From Marinomonas lutimaris (GTDB lineage: Bacteria > Pseudomonadota > Gammaproteobacteria > Pseudomonadales > Marinomonadaceae), in contig NZ_JAHLLW010000007.1 in NCBI RefSeq assembly GCF_019426345.1, forward strand, positions 141,118 to 205,117: a stretch of 64,000 bases of DNA, given 5' to 3'. Positions 47,986 through 58,247 of this stretch are shown piece by piece (the stretch's first letter is position 1; every line of letters starts with the position of its first letter). The translations under genes and the position numbers were made by a program. A model generated the notes under the pieces. The model saw only the letters and a list, made by a program, of their open reading frames with translations, was not told the DNA's origin and did no database searches.

Positions 47986-48158
47986 CACGTAATCGCAAAA
48001 GTGGGAGGTGAGTGTTGCGCGTTCGTTCCTTCGATGGCTACTTTAAATGTAAGTAGATAGTATAACGATTAAAAGGCGATGTTCTAGCTACAATTGAGAT
48101 AGATTCGTATTAACACCTAGTTGTCATTATGATGAACTGGGGATCAAAGGGGTGATAC

Positions 48159-49331
48159 ATGGTCTTGCAACTAGGAAAACTGAACGGTTATTACATCGCT
48201 ATCTTGCTGGCGATTATTTTTTCTTGGTGGGGCTTGCTAGACACCAAGGCGTCTGATTATGTTTCCTCTTCCTTGGTGCAGGCGTTAAGTGCCTTTGGTT
48301 TAGCCAAATTATTTAATGCAACAGTTTCTGTGCTGCAAAGTATTCAGATAAGTGTGTTTGTCAGCTCCGTTACCATTGGCGAATTATTAGATCCATTTAA
48401 CGATATGGTGGAAGATTTTTCTGGCGTAATGAAGGTGGCAGTGTCGTCGCTTATTTTTCAGAGTATTTTGTTAAAAATTATTTCTACTGTGTACTTCAAA
48501 GTCTTTGTTACCTTGTCGGGTTTGCTGTTTGGTTACTTATACTGGGCAAAAAGTCGTTTCAGCCAAGTGGCTTATAAAGTATTTGTGACAGCCGTTGGTG
48601 CGAAGTTCTTATTGGTGCTGGTGGTATTGTTATCTGCTTTGGTCGATGCCTCTTTTTTGAATGAAGAAAAGACGCAAACCATGGATAAAATCCAAATACA
48701 TTCTGACGAGATGAACGAGGTTACGACAGGGCTAGGTGTCGCAGCGGATCTTAAACAATCCCTTGATAAAGACAAACAGGCGCTACAAATCAGGCTGAAT
48801 GTGCAGCAACAAAGCCTGTCAGAGCATGATGAGCGTTTAGTAGATTTGACCGCCCAGAATGAGTCTCTTAATCGCTTAATTTCGGCGCGCAAAGAGACAT
48901 TATCGACCATGGATATTTTGTTTAATAACGATGACATGCTGGCTGGGTTGCGAACGCAACAAGGCCTTTTAATGGATGAACGGCAACGTGCAGAGCAAGA
49001 CATCAAAACGTCGAAAAGCAAGATAGAGGCTTTGCAACAATCCATTGATGGTCTAGACAATGTTACCTTAGAAGATCAAGGCTTTTTCGCGTCCATTAAA
49101 CAAAGTACCTTTGGGTTGAGCCATTTTAAAGACAAGATCAGCGAGTATGTTGAAACGCTGAATGGCTTGGTAAACGACTTTCTTACCTTGCTGGCGTTGT
49201 TTGCCTTCAATACCGTGTTGATCCCAGTTTTGTTTCTCTATCTAGGGGCTAAAGGCTTCAAATTGATTTGGCAAATCAGACCGTCTGACCTGATAGAGCG
49301 GGCTAAAAACGGTGTAAAAGAAAGCCTATAA
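48159..49331 (+). CDS. Unrecognised membrane protein with coiled coil
   Basis: 390 residues, no family recognised. The order is: a hydrophobic helix near the N-terminus (YYIAILLAIIFSWWGLL), several more hydrophobic segments up to about residue 170, then a 150-residue hydrophilic part (about 175-325) rich in Gln, Asp, Glu, Lys with heptad patterns typical of a long coiled coil, then a final hydrophobic helix (FLTLLALFAFNTVLIPVLFLYLG). The likely arrangement is an inner-membrane anchor with a periplasmic or cytoplasmic coiled coil. It follows the AraC gene divergently, 174 bp away. Function unknown. Confidence 0.75.
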   Translation: MVLQLGKLNGYYIAILLAIIFSWWGLLDTKASDYVSSSLVQALSAFGLAKLFNATVSVLQSIQISVFVSSVTIGELLDPFNDMVEDFSGVMKVAVSSLIFQSILLKIISTVYFKVFVTLSGLLFGYLYWAKSRFSQVAYKVFVTAVGAKFLLVLVVLLSALVDASFLNEEKTQTMDKIQIHSDEMNEVTTGLGVAADLKQSLDKDKQALQIRLNVQQQSLSEHDERLVDLTAQNESLNRLISARKETLSTMDILFNNDDMLAGLRTQQGLLMDERQRAEQDIKTSKSKIEALQQSIDGLDNVTLEDQGFFASIKQSTFGLSHFKDKISEYVETLNGLVNDFLTLLALFAFNTVLIPVLFLYLGAKGFKLIWQIRPSDLIERAKNGVKESL

Positions 49332-49338
49332 AGCCCTG

Positions 49339-50235
49339 CTATTTATGTTTTAACCAGCCTTTCGCTGCATCAGTAATGGCTACAATGGCAGGGTTGGATA
49401 AGCGTTGCTCGGTAGCAATGACGAAGAATTGCTCGCGTATTTCTTCTGTGCTGCCGATGATCTCGACTTTAAACTGCTTCGCCACTTCGTTGGCAATGGC
49501 GGAAGGGACAATGAACACGCCCGCGCCTGCTTGACCGAAGGTTTTCATTAAGGCTCGGTCATCAAATTCACCCATGATTTTCGGATGGGTATGGTGTTTT
49601 TCTAGCCATTGTAAGAGTTGAATTTGTATTAAAGATTGATCACTCGGAATCAAAAAAGGCGAGCCTATTAAGTTCTTTGGAAAATCCGTTTTCCCTTGTT
49701 CAACAAGGTTTGGTGCAGCCATAAAAGACGTACCACATTCGCCCAAAAAGTGATTAAAGCCGCGCACACCCAAATGTGGTGGAATCGGTCCATCGGCGAT
49801 AATTAGATCCAATTTATGCAACGCCAACTCGCCCAATAAATCCTCCAAGCTGTTTTCTTTGCAGACAAGTCTTACCGGATCTTCTAACGCCATGGCAGGA
49901 GCCAATAATCGGTAAGCAATGGATTTTGGTATCGAATCCGCAATGCCGACGCGCAGTAATTGAGTTCTATCGGTCGATGCGATGCGCACAGATTGTTCCA
50001 GTTCGCTGCCTAAGGAAAATATCTCATCTGCATAGCTCAGCACCATATGACCTGTATCGGTCAGCGCGAGGTTGCGACCCACTTTGCTAAATAGATCTTT
50101 ACCCAGTTGCTCTTCTAGCAAACTAATCTGCCCGCTGATGGTTTGCGGTGTTATGTGCAAATGTTCGCTGGCTTTTGTAATGCTGCCTTGCTTTGCCACC
50201 ATCCAAAAATAATGCAAATGTTTGAAATTGATCAT
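49339..50235 (-). CDS. nhaR: LysR-family activator NhaR
   Basis: 298 residues. MINFKHLHYFWMVAKQGSITKASEHLHITPQTISGQISLLEEQLG is the NhaR-type DNA-binding domain and LIIADGPIPPHLGVRGFNHFLGECG matches its effector domain. NhaR activates the sodium/proton antiporter nhaA in E. coli in response to sodium; no nhaA is present here, so its target is elsewhere or different. It converges with the coiled-coil gene and is divergent from the HPF-like gene. Confidence 0.88.
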   Translation of the reverse strand: MINFKHLHYFWMVAKQGSITKASEHLHITPQTISGQISLLEEQLGKDLFSKVGRNLALTDTGHMVLSYADEIFSLGSELEQSVRIASTDRTQLLRVGIADSIPKSIAYRLLAPAMALEDPVRLVCKENSLEDLLGELALHKLDLIIADGPIPPHLGVRGFNHFLGECGTSFMAAPNLVEQGKTDFPKNLIGSPFLIPSDQSLIQIQLLQWLEKHHTHPKIMGEFDDRALMKTFGQAGAGVFIVPSAIANEVAKQFKVEIIGSTEEIREQFFVIATEQRLSNPAIVAITDAAKGWLKHK

Positions 50236-50360
50236 ATTTCACCAATACTTCGAGAAAAACTGATTATTTACATAAATAATTCGATTATATCTTAAGAGTA
50301 TTTGTTAGTAATTTGAAATTTCCAACATAACTTACTCATTCATGAGTAAAGGAGAGCAAG

Positions 50361-50774
50361 ATGAGAATCAAAGTACAAGCACGTCGCCTAGCCCTTACTA
50401 AAAGTTTAAAAGCTTATGTTAAGCGTCGCCTAAATTTTGCATTGAATTCCCGTTATGACAATATTCAACGAGTGATCGTCACGCTTACCGATGTGAACGG
50501 TCCTAAAGGTGGTGAAGACAAACACTGCCAAGTTTTGGTTAAAATCAACGGCCAAAAAGAAGTGGTAATCAGCGAGCAACAAGCCGATATGTATTCTGCG
50601 ATAGATAGCGCTGCTAACCGTACTAGCAGAACCGTAACACGACGTATCGAACGATTACAGCACAAGGCCACGCGACTAAAAGCCGCTTTCCATAAGATGA
50701 GACCGCAGAAAAAAATGCCTCGCGACATATATGAAGAATATGAAAACGAATACGGCTACTACCAACATGCCTAG
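50361..50774 (+). CDS. HPF/RaiA family ribosome-associated protein
   Basis: 137 residues. MRIKVQARRLALTKSLKAYVKRRLNFAL and DVNGPKGGEDKHCQVLVKINGQKEVVISEQQADMYSAIDSAANRTSRTVTRRIERLQ match the ribosome hibernation/inactivation fold; the C-terminus is a basic extension ending with an acidic, Tyr-rich tail (EEYENEYGYY), unlike standard HPF. It likely binds the 30S subunit at stationary phase. GGAGAG precedes the start. Divergent from nhaR. Confidence 0.85.
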   Translation: MRIKVQARRLALTKSLKAYVKRRLNFALNSRYDNIQRVIVTLTDVNGPKGGEDKHCQVLVKINGQKEVVISEQQADMYSAIDSAANRTSRTVTRRIERLQHKATRLKAAFHKMRPQKKMPRDIYEEYENEYGYYQHA

Positions 50775-50828
50775 GTGGTATTGATAGCAATAGCTTTTTT
50801 AGATAGATAATCTCAACACCCGCTTTAG

Positions 50829-50859
50829 GCGAACCACTCCACTTGGTTCGCTTTTTTTT
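50829..50859 (+). terminator. Terminator after the HPF-like gene
   Basis: GCGAACCA and TGGTTCGC form an 8-bp stem over a 7-nt loop, followed by eight Ts. Confidence 0.88.
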
Positions 50860-50928
50860 GTTCGTTAGAAAGAGATACTTTGGTAAGGAGGAATATGAGC
50901 GCTAGAAGGTCTGGCTTTGTGAGTGATG

Positions 50929-51378
50929 TTAGTCTTGGGGAGATATGGCATATTTGATTTGTTCGAAGTCAAATCCTCGGTATTGGAGGTAGCGTGACTG
51001 TTTAGCCTTTTCTTTGAAGTCGGTACTGATTTCTTCTCCAAACCTTCTTTCTTTGAGTTGTTTCGCTAACTCAAACCAATCTGCATTGGCATCAGTGATG
51101 GCTGTTTTTGCTAGCTCGCTATTGATACCTTTTTGTATGAGTTCTTGCTGAATCCGGCTTGCTCCAAGAGGTTTGCTTAGTCGGCTCCTTACAAATATTT
51201 CAGCGAAGCGCTCATCATTGAGATAGTTCATTTCTTCAAGACGCTCAATTATCGCGCTGATCTCTTCTTCCTCGTGACCTCTTGTTTTTAATTTGGTGAC
51301 TAGCTCCTTTTTGCTGTGCTCCCTGTGGCTTAGCAGTGACAAGGCTTGGTCGAATATTGATGTCTGGTGTTCTTTCAT
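50929..51378 (-). CDS. recX: Regulatory protein RecX
   Basis: 149 residues. ALSLLSHREHSKKELVTKLKTRGH, IIERLEEMNYLNDERFAEIFVRSR and KPLGASRIQQELIQKGI are RecX three-helix repeats. RecX binds RecA filaments and limits recombination. In many gammaproteobacteria it directly follows recA; here recA is absent and recX points toward the HPF gene, with dadA divergent. Confidence 0.9.
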   Translation of the reverse strand: MKEHQTSIFDQALSLLSHREHSKKELVTKLKTRGHEEEEISAIIERLEEMNYLNDERFAEIFVRSRLSKPLGASRIQQELIQKGINSELAKTAITDANADWFELAKQLKERRFGEEISTDFKEKAKQSRYLQYRGFDFEQIKYAISPQD

Positions 51379-51574
51379 ATCTATATCTCTGCTTGTCTTG
51401 GTTGAGAGGTTATTTTATCAGCTGAATGAGGTTTTTACATTTCGTTTCTAATAAACTGCTTTGTTTTTATTTTATAGTTTTTTATTCTTCAATATAACAA
51501 TAAATAAGATGATAAAACTACATATCTTATGTGATTATGGGTGATATGACTTTGTCTTTATTTGAGGTTTTTCT

Positions 51575-52828
51575 ATGCGTGTTTGTGTGCTGGGTGCAGG
51601 TGTTGTTGGTTTAACGTCAGCCTATTATTTGGCGAAGAAAGGTTTTGAAGTGACGGTGATTGACCGTCAAGAAGGGGTGGCTCTTGAGACGAGTTTTGCT
51701 AACGCAGGGCAAATTTCTCCTGGCTATTCTGCACCTTGGGCTGCACCAGGCATTCCTCTTAAAGCTATTAAATGGTTGATGCAAAAACACGCGCCATTAA
51801 AGGTCAGTGCTGATCCAGAGCTTAAAAAATTGGCATGGATGGGCAAGATGCTGGCGAACTGCACTGAAAAAGCCTACGACGTGAATAAGTCTCGCATGGT
51901 GGCATTGGCCGAGTATAGCCGTGACCAGTTCATTGCTATGCGCAAAGACATCGGTATTAAGTACGATGATGGTCAGGGCGGTTTGACTCAGCTATTCCGT
52001 AAAGATGAGCAAGTTGAGGCGTCTGAAAAAGATATCAAGGTGCTAAAAGCTTTAAATGTTCCTCATCAAGTATTGACGCCAGCACAAATTTTAGAAGTTG
52101 AGCCAGGTTTGGCTCCAGTGATTGATAAGTTTAAAGGCGGACTTCGTTTGGTTGGCGATGAAACTGGTGATTGTTTTGTTTTTTGCCAAGAACTGAAAAA
52201 ACACTGTGATGAATTGGGTGTGACATTTAAATTTGGTGTCGCGATTGAGCGCTTGGTTGTAGAAGGTGGTAAAATACGCGCCGTTAAAACCGATCAGGGT
52301 GACTTTGAGTTTGATAACGTTCTGGTATCTATGGGCAGTTATTCAAAAGAGTTACTTAAAGCGATTGATATATCTATTCCCGTTTATCCAGTGAAAGGTT
52401 ATTCCTTAACGGTGCCAATTACGGATGTGCAGTTTGCACCTGTTTCAACTGTGATGGATGAAACCTACAAAGTTGCAGTGACTCGACTAGGTGGTCGTAT
52501 TCGTGCGGCGGGTACCGCAGAGTTAAATGGTTATAATCTAGATTTACCAAAAGTGCGCACGGAAACCATTACTCATGTGGTGCATGATTTATTTAATCAG
52601 GGTTGTGAGTTATCTCAAGCAGACTACTGGACTGGACTTCGTCCAATGACCCCAGATGGCACGCCGGTTGTTGGGCGTACAGGTATTGACGGTTTGTATT
52701 TGAATACGGGGCACGGAACATTGGGTTGGACGATGAGCTGCGGTTCTGCGGCAGTGATTGCAGACATTATGTCTGGCGATAAAACTGAGATCGATTCACA
52801 AGATCTTTCCGTACAACGTTATAAGTAA
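51575..52828 (+). CDS. dadA: D-amino acid dehydrogenase, small subunit
   Basis: 417 residues. FAD-dependent oxidase family; oxidises D-alanine and other D-amino acids to keto acids, feeding electrons to the respiratory chain. The Rossmann GAGVVG motif (VCVLGAGVVGLTSAYYLAKKG) starts the protein, and TGLRPMTPDGTPVVGRT with NTGHGTLGWTMSCGSA is the DadA signature. Membrane-associated. It precedes alr by 30 bp: with DadX/Alr it forms the alanine catabolism operon. GAGG precedes the start. Confidence 0.96.
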   Translation: MRVCVLGAGVVGLTSAYYLAKKGFEVTVIDRQEGVALETSFANAGQISPGYSAPWAAPGIPLKAIKWLMQKHAPLKVSADPELKKLAWMGKMLANCTEKAYDVNKSRMVALAEYSRDQFIAMRKDIGIKYDDGQGGLTQLFRKDEQVEASEKDIKVLKALNVPHQVLTPAQILEVEPGLAPVIDKFKGGLRLVGDETGDCFVFCQELKKHCDELGVTFKFGVAIERLVVEGGKIRAVKTDQGDFEFDNVLVSMGSYSKELLKAIDISIPVYPVKGYSLTVPITDVQFAPVSTVMDETYKVAVTRLGGRIRAAGTAELNGYNLDLPKVRTETITHVVHDLFNQGCELSQADYWTGLRPMTPDGTPVVGRTGIDGLYLNTGHGTLGWTMSCGSAAVIADIMSGDKTEIDSQDLSVQRYK

Positions 52829-52858
52829 TAAAACGCTTTAAAAGTTTAAGGGGTAAAA

Positions 52859-53956
52859 ATGGCAAGGCCACTCACGGCGACGGTAGATTTGGAGGCGATC
52901 CTGCAAAACTACCGTTATGCAAAAAAGTTACAGCCAACTTGTAAGGCGTTTGCTGTTGTTAAAAGTAATGCGTACGGACATGGTGCGGTTGAAGTTTCAC
53001 GTTACTTGGATGAAGAAGTGGATGCTTTTGCTGTGGCTGCTATTGAAGAGGCTGTCGCATTGCGAGAAGCAGGCATTGTTTCGCCTATCTTATTGTTGGA
53101 AGGTGTATTTGAAGGTGAGGAGTGGGCGCTGTGCGAGAAGCATGGTTTTTGGTCTGCTCTAGAAAATGCTCAACAGCTTGATGAATTGCAAGCTAGTCAT
53201 GCAAAAATTGAAAAGATTTTCCTGAAACTAGATTCTGGTATGCATCGCCTTGGTGTTGATAAAGAAACAGCACCAGTGTTTGTCGCGGCGTTGAAAGACA
53301 GTGGCCAAGTGGGAGAGGTGGTTTTAATGACACATTTTTCTTGTGCGGATGACTTGTCAGATCTAGCAACTATGCAGCAGTTAGCTTATTTTGAGCAAGC
53401 TCGTCAATCGATTGGTGATATCGAGGCCAGTGTAGCGAACTCAGCGGCGATTATGAAATGGAGTGTGCCTGAAGGTGGTTGGATTCGTCCAGGTATCATG
53501 TTGTATGGAATTTCGCCGTTTGCAGAAGTGAGCGGTCGAGCCGTGGGCTTGCGTCCAGCGATGACTTTGTCTTCAAAAGTGATTTCGACCCGCAAACTTA
53601 AGCAAGGTGACAGAGTGGGTTATGGTCTTGGCTATGTTGCTGAAGAAGATCATGTATTGGCAACGGTCGCTGTGGGTTATGGTGACGGTTATCCTCGTCA
53701 CGCAGAAAATGGCACACCGTTGCAAATTGATGGAAAACCCGCTTGCCTCGCAGGCCGTGTATCTATGGATATGATTACGGTGCGTATGCAAGATTTCGCT
53801 GCTGAGCCTGCCATGGGGCAAGAAGTAGTGCTTTGGGGTGGCGATGTGCCCGTCGAAGAAGTCGCAGATTATGCCGGTACCATTGGTTATGAGTTGGTGA
53901 CTAGGATGACCGCACGACCTCATTATCGTTATGTTCGCGGTGAAGATTCTCAGTAA
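52859..53956 (+). CDS. dadX: Alanine racemase (catabolic DadX type)
   Basis: 365 residues, PLP fold type III. Racemises L-alanine to D-alanine. The catalytic Lys is in [12 protein letters not shown], the Tyr in VGYGDGYPR, and [13 protein letters not shown] and [12 protein letters not shown] are family blocks. Position after dadA suggests the catabolic isozyme DadX, although sequence alone does not separate DadX from Alr. Followed by a terminator, then alaS. Confidence 0.92.
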   Translation: MARPLTATVDLEAILQNYRYAKKLQPTCKAFAVVKSNAYGHGAVEVSRYLDEEVDAFAVAAIEEAVALREAGIVSPILLLEGVFEGEEWALCEKHGFWSALENAQQLDELQASHAKIEKIFLKLDSGMHRLGVDKETAPVFVAALKDSGQVGEVVLMTHFSCADDLSDLATMQQLAYFEQARQSIGDIEASVANSAAIMKWSVPEGGWIRPGIMLYGISPFAEVSGRAVGLRPAMTLSSKVISTRKLKQGDRVGYGLGYVAEEDHVLATVAVGYGDGYPRHAENGTPLQIDGKPACLAGRVSMDMITVRMQDFAAEPAMGQEVVLWGGDVPVEEVADYAGTIGYELVTRMTARPHYRYVRGEDSQ

Positions 53957-53978
53957 TGCCTTTCTAAAAACATACTGT

Positions 53979-54012
53979 AAAAGTAGGTTTACATCCGTAA
54001 ATCCTACTTTTG
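53979..54012 (+). terminator. Terminator after the alanine racemase gene
   Basis: AAAAGTAGG and CCTACTTTT pair as part of a 13-bp stem with a one-base bulge, followed by a short T run, between alr and alaS. Confidence 0.8.
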
Positions 54013-54181
54013 CTTAAGTTATGCACAAAATAAGCTTTAAATTACTACGGTTTCTTTTGAAAACACCTATCCTTTGCGTGTACTATTTTGTGCTTTTCGT
54101 TGCATCGAGTCGGCATATATTAATCTGCCATTCACGCAATCCAATTCGTCCAGAAAAATAGAGATAGAGACTCATCCCATT

Positions 54182-56800
54182 ATGAAGAGTTCTGAGTTAC
54201 GCCAGTCATTTTTATCGTACTTTGAAAGTAAGCAGCATCAGATCGTAGAATCCAGTTCATTGGTTCCTGGAAATGATCCTACATTGCTGTTCACCAACGC
54301 TGGTATGGTCCAGTTTAAAGATGTGTTTTTGGGAGAAGATCTTCGCCCATACTCACGAGCAACGACGTCTCAACGTTGTGTTCGAGCGGGTGGTAAACAC
54401 AATGACTTAGAGAACGTCGGTTATACCGCACGTCACCACACTTTCTTTGAAATGTTGGGTAACTTCAGTTTTGGCGATTACTTCAAAAAAGACGCTATTC
54501 ATTATGCGTGGGAGTTTCTAACGGTTGTGCTGAAGTTGCCAACTGAAAAGTTGTTGGTAACCGTTTACGCAGACGACGATGAAGCGTTTGATATCTGGAA
54601 CAAAGACATCGGTCTTCCTGCAGAAAAAATCATCCGTATTGGTGATAACAAGGGGGGGCGTTATCAGTCCGATAATTTCTGGGCGATGGGCGATACAGGT
54701 CCTTGTGGTCCTTGTTCTGAAGTGTTTTATGATCACGGTGAGCATATTTGGGGTGGGCCTCCAGGTTCTCCTGAAGAAGACGGCGACCGTTTCATCGAAA
54801 TCTGGAACGTGGTTTTCATGCAGTTTAACCGTTCTGCAGATGGCACTATGGCTCCTTTGCCAAAACCTTCTGTTGATACGGGGATGGGCTTGGAGCGTAT
54901 TGCAGCGATTTTGCAGGGCGTCCATAGCAACTACGAAATCGATTTGTTCCAAAATCTTATTAAAGCGGCAGCACAAGTGGTTGGTACTCAAGACCTAAGT
55001 GCCCAGTCACTACGCGTTATTGCTGACCATATCCGTTCTTGTTCCTTCATGATTGTTGATGGTGTGATCCCATCAAATGAAGGTCGTGGTTATGTTTTGC
55101 GTCGTATTATTCGTCGCGCAATTCGTCACGGTAATAAGCTGGGTCAAAAAGGTGTCTTTTTCCATAAGTTGGTAGAGGCGCTTGATGTTGAAATGGGTGA
55201 AGCTTACCCAGAACTTACTAAGTTAAAAGAGCGTGTGGCTTCTATTCTATTAAAAGAAGAAGAGCAGTTTGCCAAAACCCTTGATCAAGGGATGAAGATT
55301 TTAGAAGAAGCCATTTCTGAACTAGGCGATGAAAAGATTATTCCTGGTGAGACAGTTTTCAAACTATACGACACGTATGGTTTCCCTGCTGATTTAACCA
55401 ACGATGTTGCGCGTGAAAATGATCTAGAAATAGATGAGGCTGGATTTGAAGTGGCGATGGATGCACAGCGTGCACGTGCTCGTTCAGCAAGTAACTTCTC
55501 TATGGATATGTCGAGCGGCGTTAAGTTGGATTCTGTTACTGAATTTACTGGCTACGAGAATCTAAACGCTACCTGTGAAGTTGAGATGATTCTTGTTGAT
55601 GGAGAGTCTGTTGAAACTATCGAAGCTGGTCAAGTTGCGGCAGTGATTTTGAAATCGACTCCTTTTTACGCTGAATCAGGTGGTCAAGTTGGCGATCAAG
55701 GTTGGTTGCGTGGTCCAGGCGCTTTCAAAGTATCTAGCACCACTAAGCAAGCTAAAGCACATTTGCATTACGGTGAGCTAAAAGAAGGTCGTTTGGCGGT
55801 TGGTGATCAAGTGACTGGCGAAGTCGATCGTACTTTGCGTATGGCGACTACATTGAACCATTCGGCGACTCACTTAATGCACGAAGCACTGCGTCGTATT
55901 TTAGGTGATCATGTTTTACAAAAAGGTTCTTTGGTAAATCCTGAGCGTTTGCGTTTTGACTTTTCGCATTTTGAAGGTGTTACGGCGACAGAGATCGAGC
56001 AAATCGAAGACATGGTTAACGAACAGATCCGCTTAAACCGTCCAGTAGAAACCGACATCATGGATGTTGAGTCTGCTAAAGCGAAAGGCGCTATGGCCTT
56101 GTTTGGTGAGAAATACGACAGTGAAGTGCGTGTATTGACTATGGGGGCTGACTACTCGATTGAGTTGTGTGGTGGTACTCATGTTAGTCGTACGGGAGAT
56201 ATTGGTTTCTTTAAAATTATTACAGAAAGCGGTATTGCTGCTGGCGTTCGTCGTATTGAAGCGGTTACAGGCAAAGTTGCAATAGATACGACTCGCCAGA
56301 CTGAGTCGGTTCTTGATGGTATTGCTAGCCTTGTCAAAGGTAATAAAGACAGCGTGTTAGACAAGGTTGTTGCCTTGAATGATCAAGCGCGCAGTTTGCA
56401 GAAAGAATTGGATGTATTGAAAGGTAAAATGGCAGCTTTAGCTGGCGCTGATTTGGCTTCTCAGGCGGTAGATATCAATGGCGGTAAGTTGTTGGTTGCT
56501 CAGGTTGAAGTAGAAGATCCAAAAGCGTTACGTGATTTACTAGATGAGCTGAAAAGCAAGCTAGAGTCTGCCGTTATTTTATTGGCTGCGGTGAATGATG
56601 GCAAAGTAAGTTTAATTGCTGGCGTAACCAAAGAATTGACTAAAAACGTGAAGGCTGGGGATCTGATTAAAATGATTGCGCCTTATGTTGATGGTAAAGG
56701 TGGTGGTCGTCCAGATATGGCTCAAGCTGGTGGTAACAATCCAGATGGCTTGTCTGCAGCTCTTGAATTGGTGCCTGGTTGGGTTGCTGAAAGAGTTTAA
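54182..56800 (+). CDS. alaS: Alanine--tRNA ligase
   Basis: 872 residues. Class II aminoacyl-tRNA synthetase with editing. Class II motif 2 region and the N-terminal [20 protein letters not shown] are normal; [12 protein letters not shown] and [13 protein letters not shown] supply the editing zinc ligands; the C-Ala domain ends with [15 protein letters not shown] at 54182 is chosen because it matches the family start; the longer open frame to 54074 lacks family similarity. Followed by lysC after 60 bp. Confidence 0.97.
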   Translation: MKSSELRQSFLSYFESKQHQIVESSSLVPGNDPTLLFTNAGMVQFKDVFLGEDLRPYSRATTSQRCVRAGGKHNDLENVGYTARHHTFFEMLGNFSFGDYFKKDAIHYAWEFLTVVLKLPTEKLLVTVYADDDEAFDIWNKDIGLPAEKIIRIGDNKGGRYQSDNFWAMGDTGPCGPCSEVFYDHGEHIWGGPPGSPEEDGDRFIEIWNVVFMQFNRSADGTMAPLPKPSVDTGMGLERIAAILQGVHSNYEIDLFQNLIKAAAQVVGTQDLSAQSLRVIADHIRSCSFMIVDGVIPSNEGRGYVLRRIIRRAIRHGNKLGQKGVFFHKLVEALDVEMGEAYPELTKLKERVASILLKEEEQFAKTLDQGMKILEEAISELGDEKIIPGETVFKLYDTYGFPADLTNDVARENDLEIDEAGFEVAMDAQRARARSASNFSMDMSSGVKLDSVTEFTGYENLNATCEVEMILVDGESVETIEAGQVAAVILKSTPFYAESGGQVGDQGWLRGPGAFKVSSTTKQAKAHLHYGELKEGRLAVGDQVTGEVDRTLRMATTLNHSATHLMHEALRRILGDHVLQKGSLVNPERLRFDFSHFEGVTATEIEQIEDMVNEQIRLNRPVETDIMDVESAKAKGAMALFGEKYDSEVRVLTMGADYSIELCGGTHVSRTGDIGFFKIITESGIAAGVRRIEAVTGKVAIDTTRQTESVLDGIASLVKGNKDSVLDKVVALNDQARSLQKELDVLKGKMAALAGADLASQAVDINGGKLLVAQVEVEDPKALRDLLDELKSKLESAVILLAAVNDGKVSLIAGVTKELTKNVKAGDLIKMIAPYVDGKGGGRPDMAQAGGNNPDGLSAALELVPGWVAERV

Positions 56801-56860
56801 GTTGAATCGTTCCTTAAGAGCTTTGATTTCGGCTTTTTTGATTTAAATAGTGGAAAAATT

Positions 56861-58102
56861 ATGGCGTTGTTAGTTCAAAAATACGGCGGCACCTCGGTAG
56901 GTACAATAGAGCGTATCGAGGCTGTTTCAGATCGAGTGTTAAAGCATAAGCAACAAGGCGATGACATAGTGGTTGTGGTTTCTGCTATGAGTGGTGAAAC
57001 CAATAGGCTGATTGCTCTTGCGAAAAGCATTAATGCTTCACCAAGTGCGCGAGAAATGGATGTGCTTTTGTCGACAGGGGAGCAGGTTACTATCGCACTT
57101 TTGTCTATGGCATTAATGAAGCGTGGTCTTGATGCTCGTTCTTATACAGGCTCTCAGATTCGTATTACAACTGACAGCGCTCATGGCAAGGCTCGAATTC
57201 AAAAGATTGATACCGAAGCAATGCGCGCAGATTTAGACGCTGGACGAGTGATTGTTGCGGCGGGGTTTCAGGGGGCTGATGAATTTGGCAACATTACGAC
57301 ATTAGGTCGCGGTGGCTCTGATACCACTGGTGTTGCGCTTGCTGCCGCTTTGAAGGCGGATGAGTGTCAAATTTATACTGACGTGGATGGGGTTTATACG
57401 ACGGATCCTCGTGTTGTAGATAGTGCGCGACGTTTGGATAAAATCACCTTTGAGGAAATGCTAGAAATGGCTAGCCTTGGCTCCAAGGTGCTACAAATTC
57501 GTTCTGTAGAGTTTGCTGGTAAATATCAAGTGCCGCTTAGGGTGCTGTCTAGTTTTGTTGAGGGTGAAGGTACGTTGATTACAACTGAGGGGAGTAAAGG
57601 TATGGAACAGCCAGCGGTTTCTGGAATTGCATTCAATAGAGATGAAGCGAAATTAACCTTGAAAGGTGTTCCTGATATTCCAGGTATTGCTTCTCGTATT
57701 CTTGGTCCTATTAGTGATGCCAACATCGAAGTGGATATGATTGTCCAAAACGTATCTGTGGATGGCACTACAGACTTTACCTTTACGGTGCATCGCAACG
57801 AATATGATCAAGCTTTATCTACCTTGAATATCATCGCTAAAGAACTTGGGGCGAGTGCTGTGCTTTCTGACGCTAAAATTGCCAAGGTGTCTATTGTTGG
57901 TGTGGGGATGCGCTCTCATGCGGGCGTAGCAAGTACCATGTTTAAAGCATTGGCTGCAGAGTCTATCAACATTCAGTTGATCTCTACTTCGGAAATTAAA
58001 GTGTCTGTCATTATCGATGAAAAATACATGGAGTTGGCGGTTCGTGCATTGCATTCCGCGTTCAAATTAAATGAAGTGGCATCAGGGGTTCGAGAAGCTT
58101 AA
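56861..58102 (+). CDS. lysC: Aspartate kinase
   Basis: 413 residues. Phosphorylates aspartate, first step of lysine, threonine and methionine synthesis. The kinase domain (about 1-240) opens with ALLVQKYGGTSVG and has TTLGRGGSDTTGVALAAAL; two ACT domains follow, which bind the feedback inhibitors. The short class (no HSD fusion) typical of Pseudomonas-like LysC. The order alaS-lysC-csrA matches Pseudomonas. Confidence 0.96.
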   Translation: MALLVQKYGGTSVGTIERIEAVSDRVLKHKQQGDDIVVVVSAMSGETNRLIALAKSINASPSAREMDVLLSTGEQVTIALLSMALMKRGLDARSYTGSQIRITTDSAHGKARIQKIDTEAMRADLDAGRVIVAAGFQGADEFGNITTLGRGGSDTTGVALAAALKADECQIYTDVDGVYTTDPRVVDSARRLDKITFEEMLEMASLGSKVLQIRSVEFAGKYQVPLRVLSSFVEGEGTLITTEGSKGMEQPAVSGIAFNRDEAKLTLKGVPDIPGIASRILGPISDANIEVDMIVQNVSVDGTTDFTFTVHRNEYDQALSTLNIIAKELGASAVLSDAKIAKVSIVGVGMRSHAGVASTMFKALAAESINIQLISTSEIKVSVIIDEKYMELAVRALHSAFKLNEVASGVREA

Positions 58103-58144
58103 CAATTGGATACATAAAATCCTGTAGTTATGGATGGTTTAATT

Positions 58145-58216
58145 TTTATTGAGAGGCTACAATTGGCTTTGTAGGAATTGCCCTACAAGATTTGTCGGGC
58201 AATTCATCTCAATAAA
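58145..58216 (+). promoter_or_regulatory. Structured leader upstream of csrA
   Basis: The outer stem TTTATTGAGA (58145-58154) pairs perfectly with TCTCAATAAA (58207-58216). Inside, two hairpins share bases and exclude each other: A (58169-58175 with 58182-58188, TTGTAGG/CCTACAA) and B (58176-58183 with 58197-58204, AATTGCCC/GGGCAATT). It ends about 30 nt before the csrA ATG. A role in csrA control or in ending the lysC transcript are both possible. Confidence 0.55.
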
Positions 58217-58247
58217 TGATTGAAAGCAATTACAGGGAGATATTCTT

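Noticed and set aside
51378..51575. LexA box ahead of recX
   Set aside because: No CTGT-N8-ACAG pattern was found in the 197-bp gap.
54074..54181. 36-residue extension of AlaS
   Set aside because: The family N-terminus MKSSELRQ begins at 54182 and the extension has no similarity or ribosome binding site.
56800..56861. Lysine riboswitch ahead of lysC
   Set aside because: The gap is 60 bp and has no room for the conserved lysine-riboswitch core.
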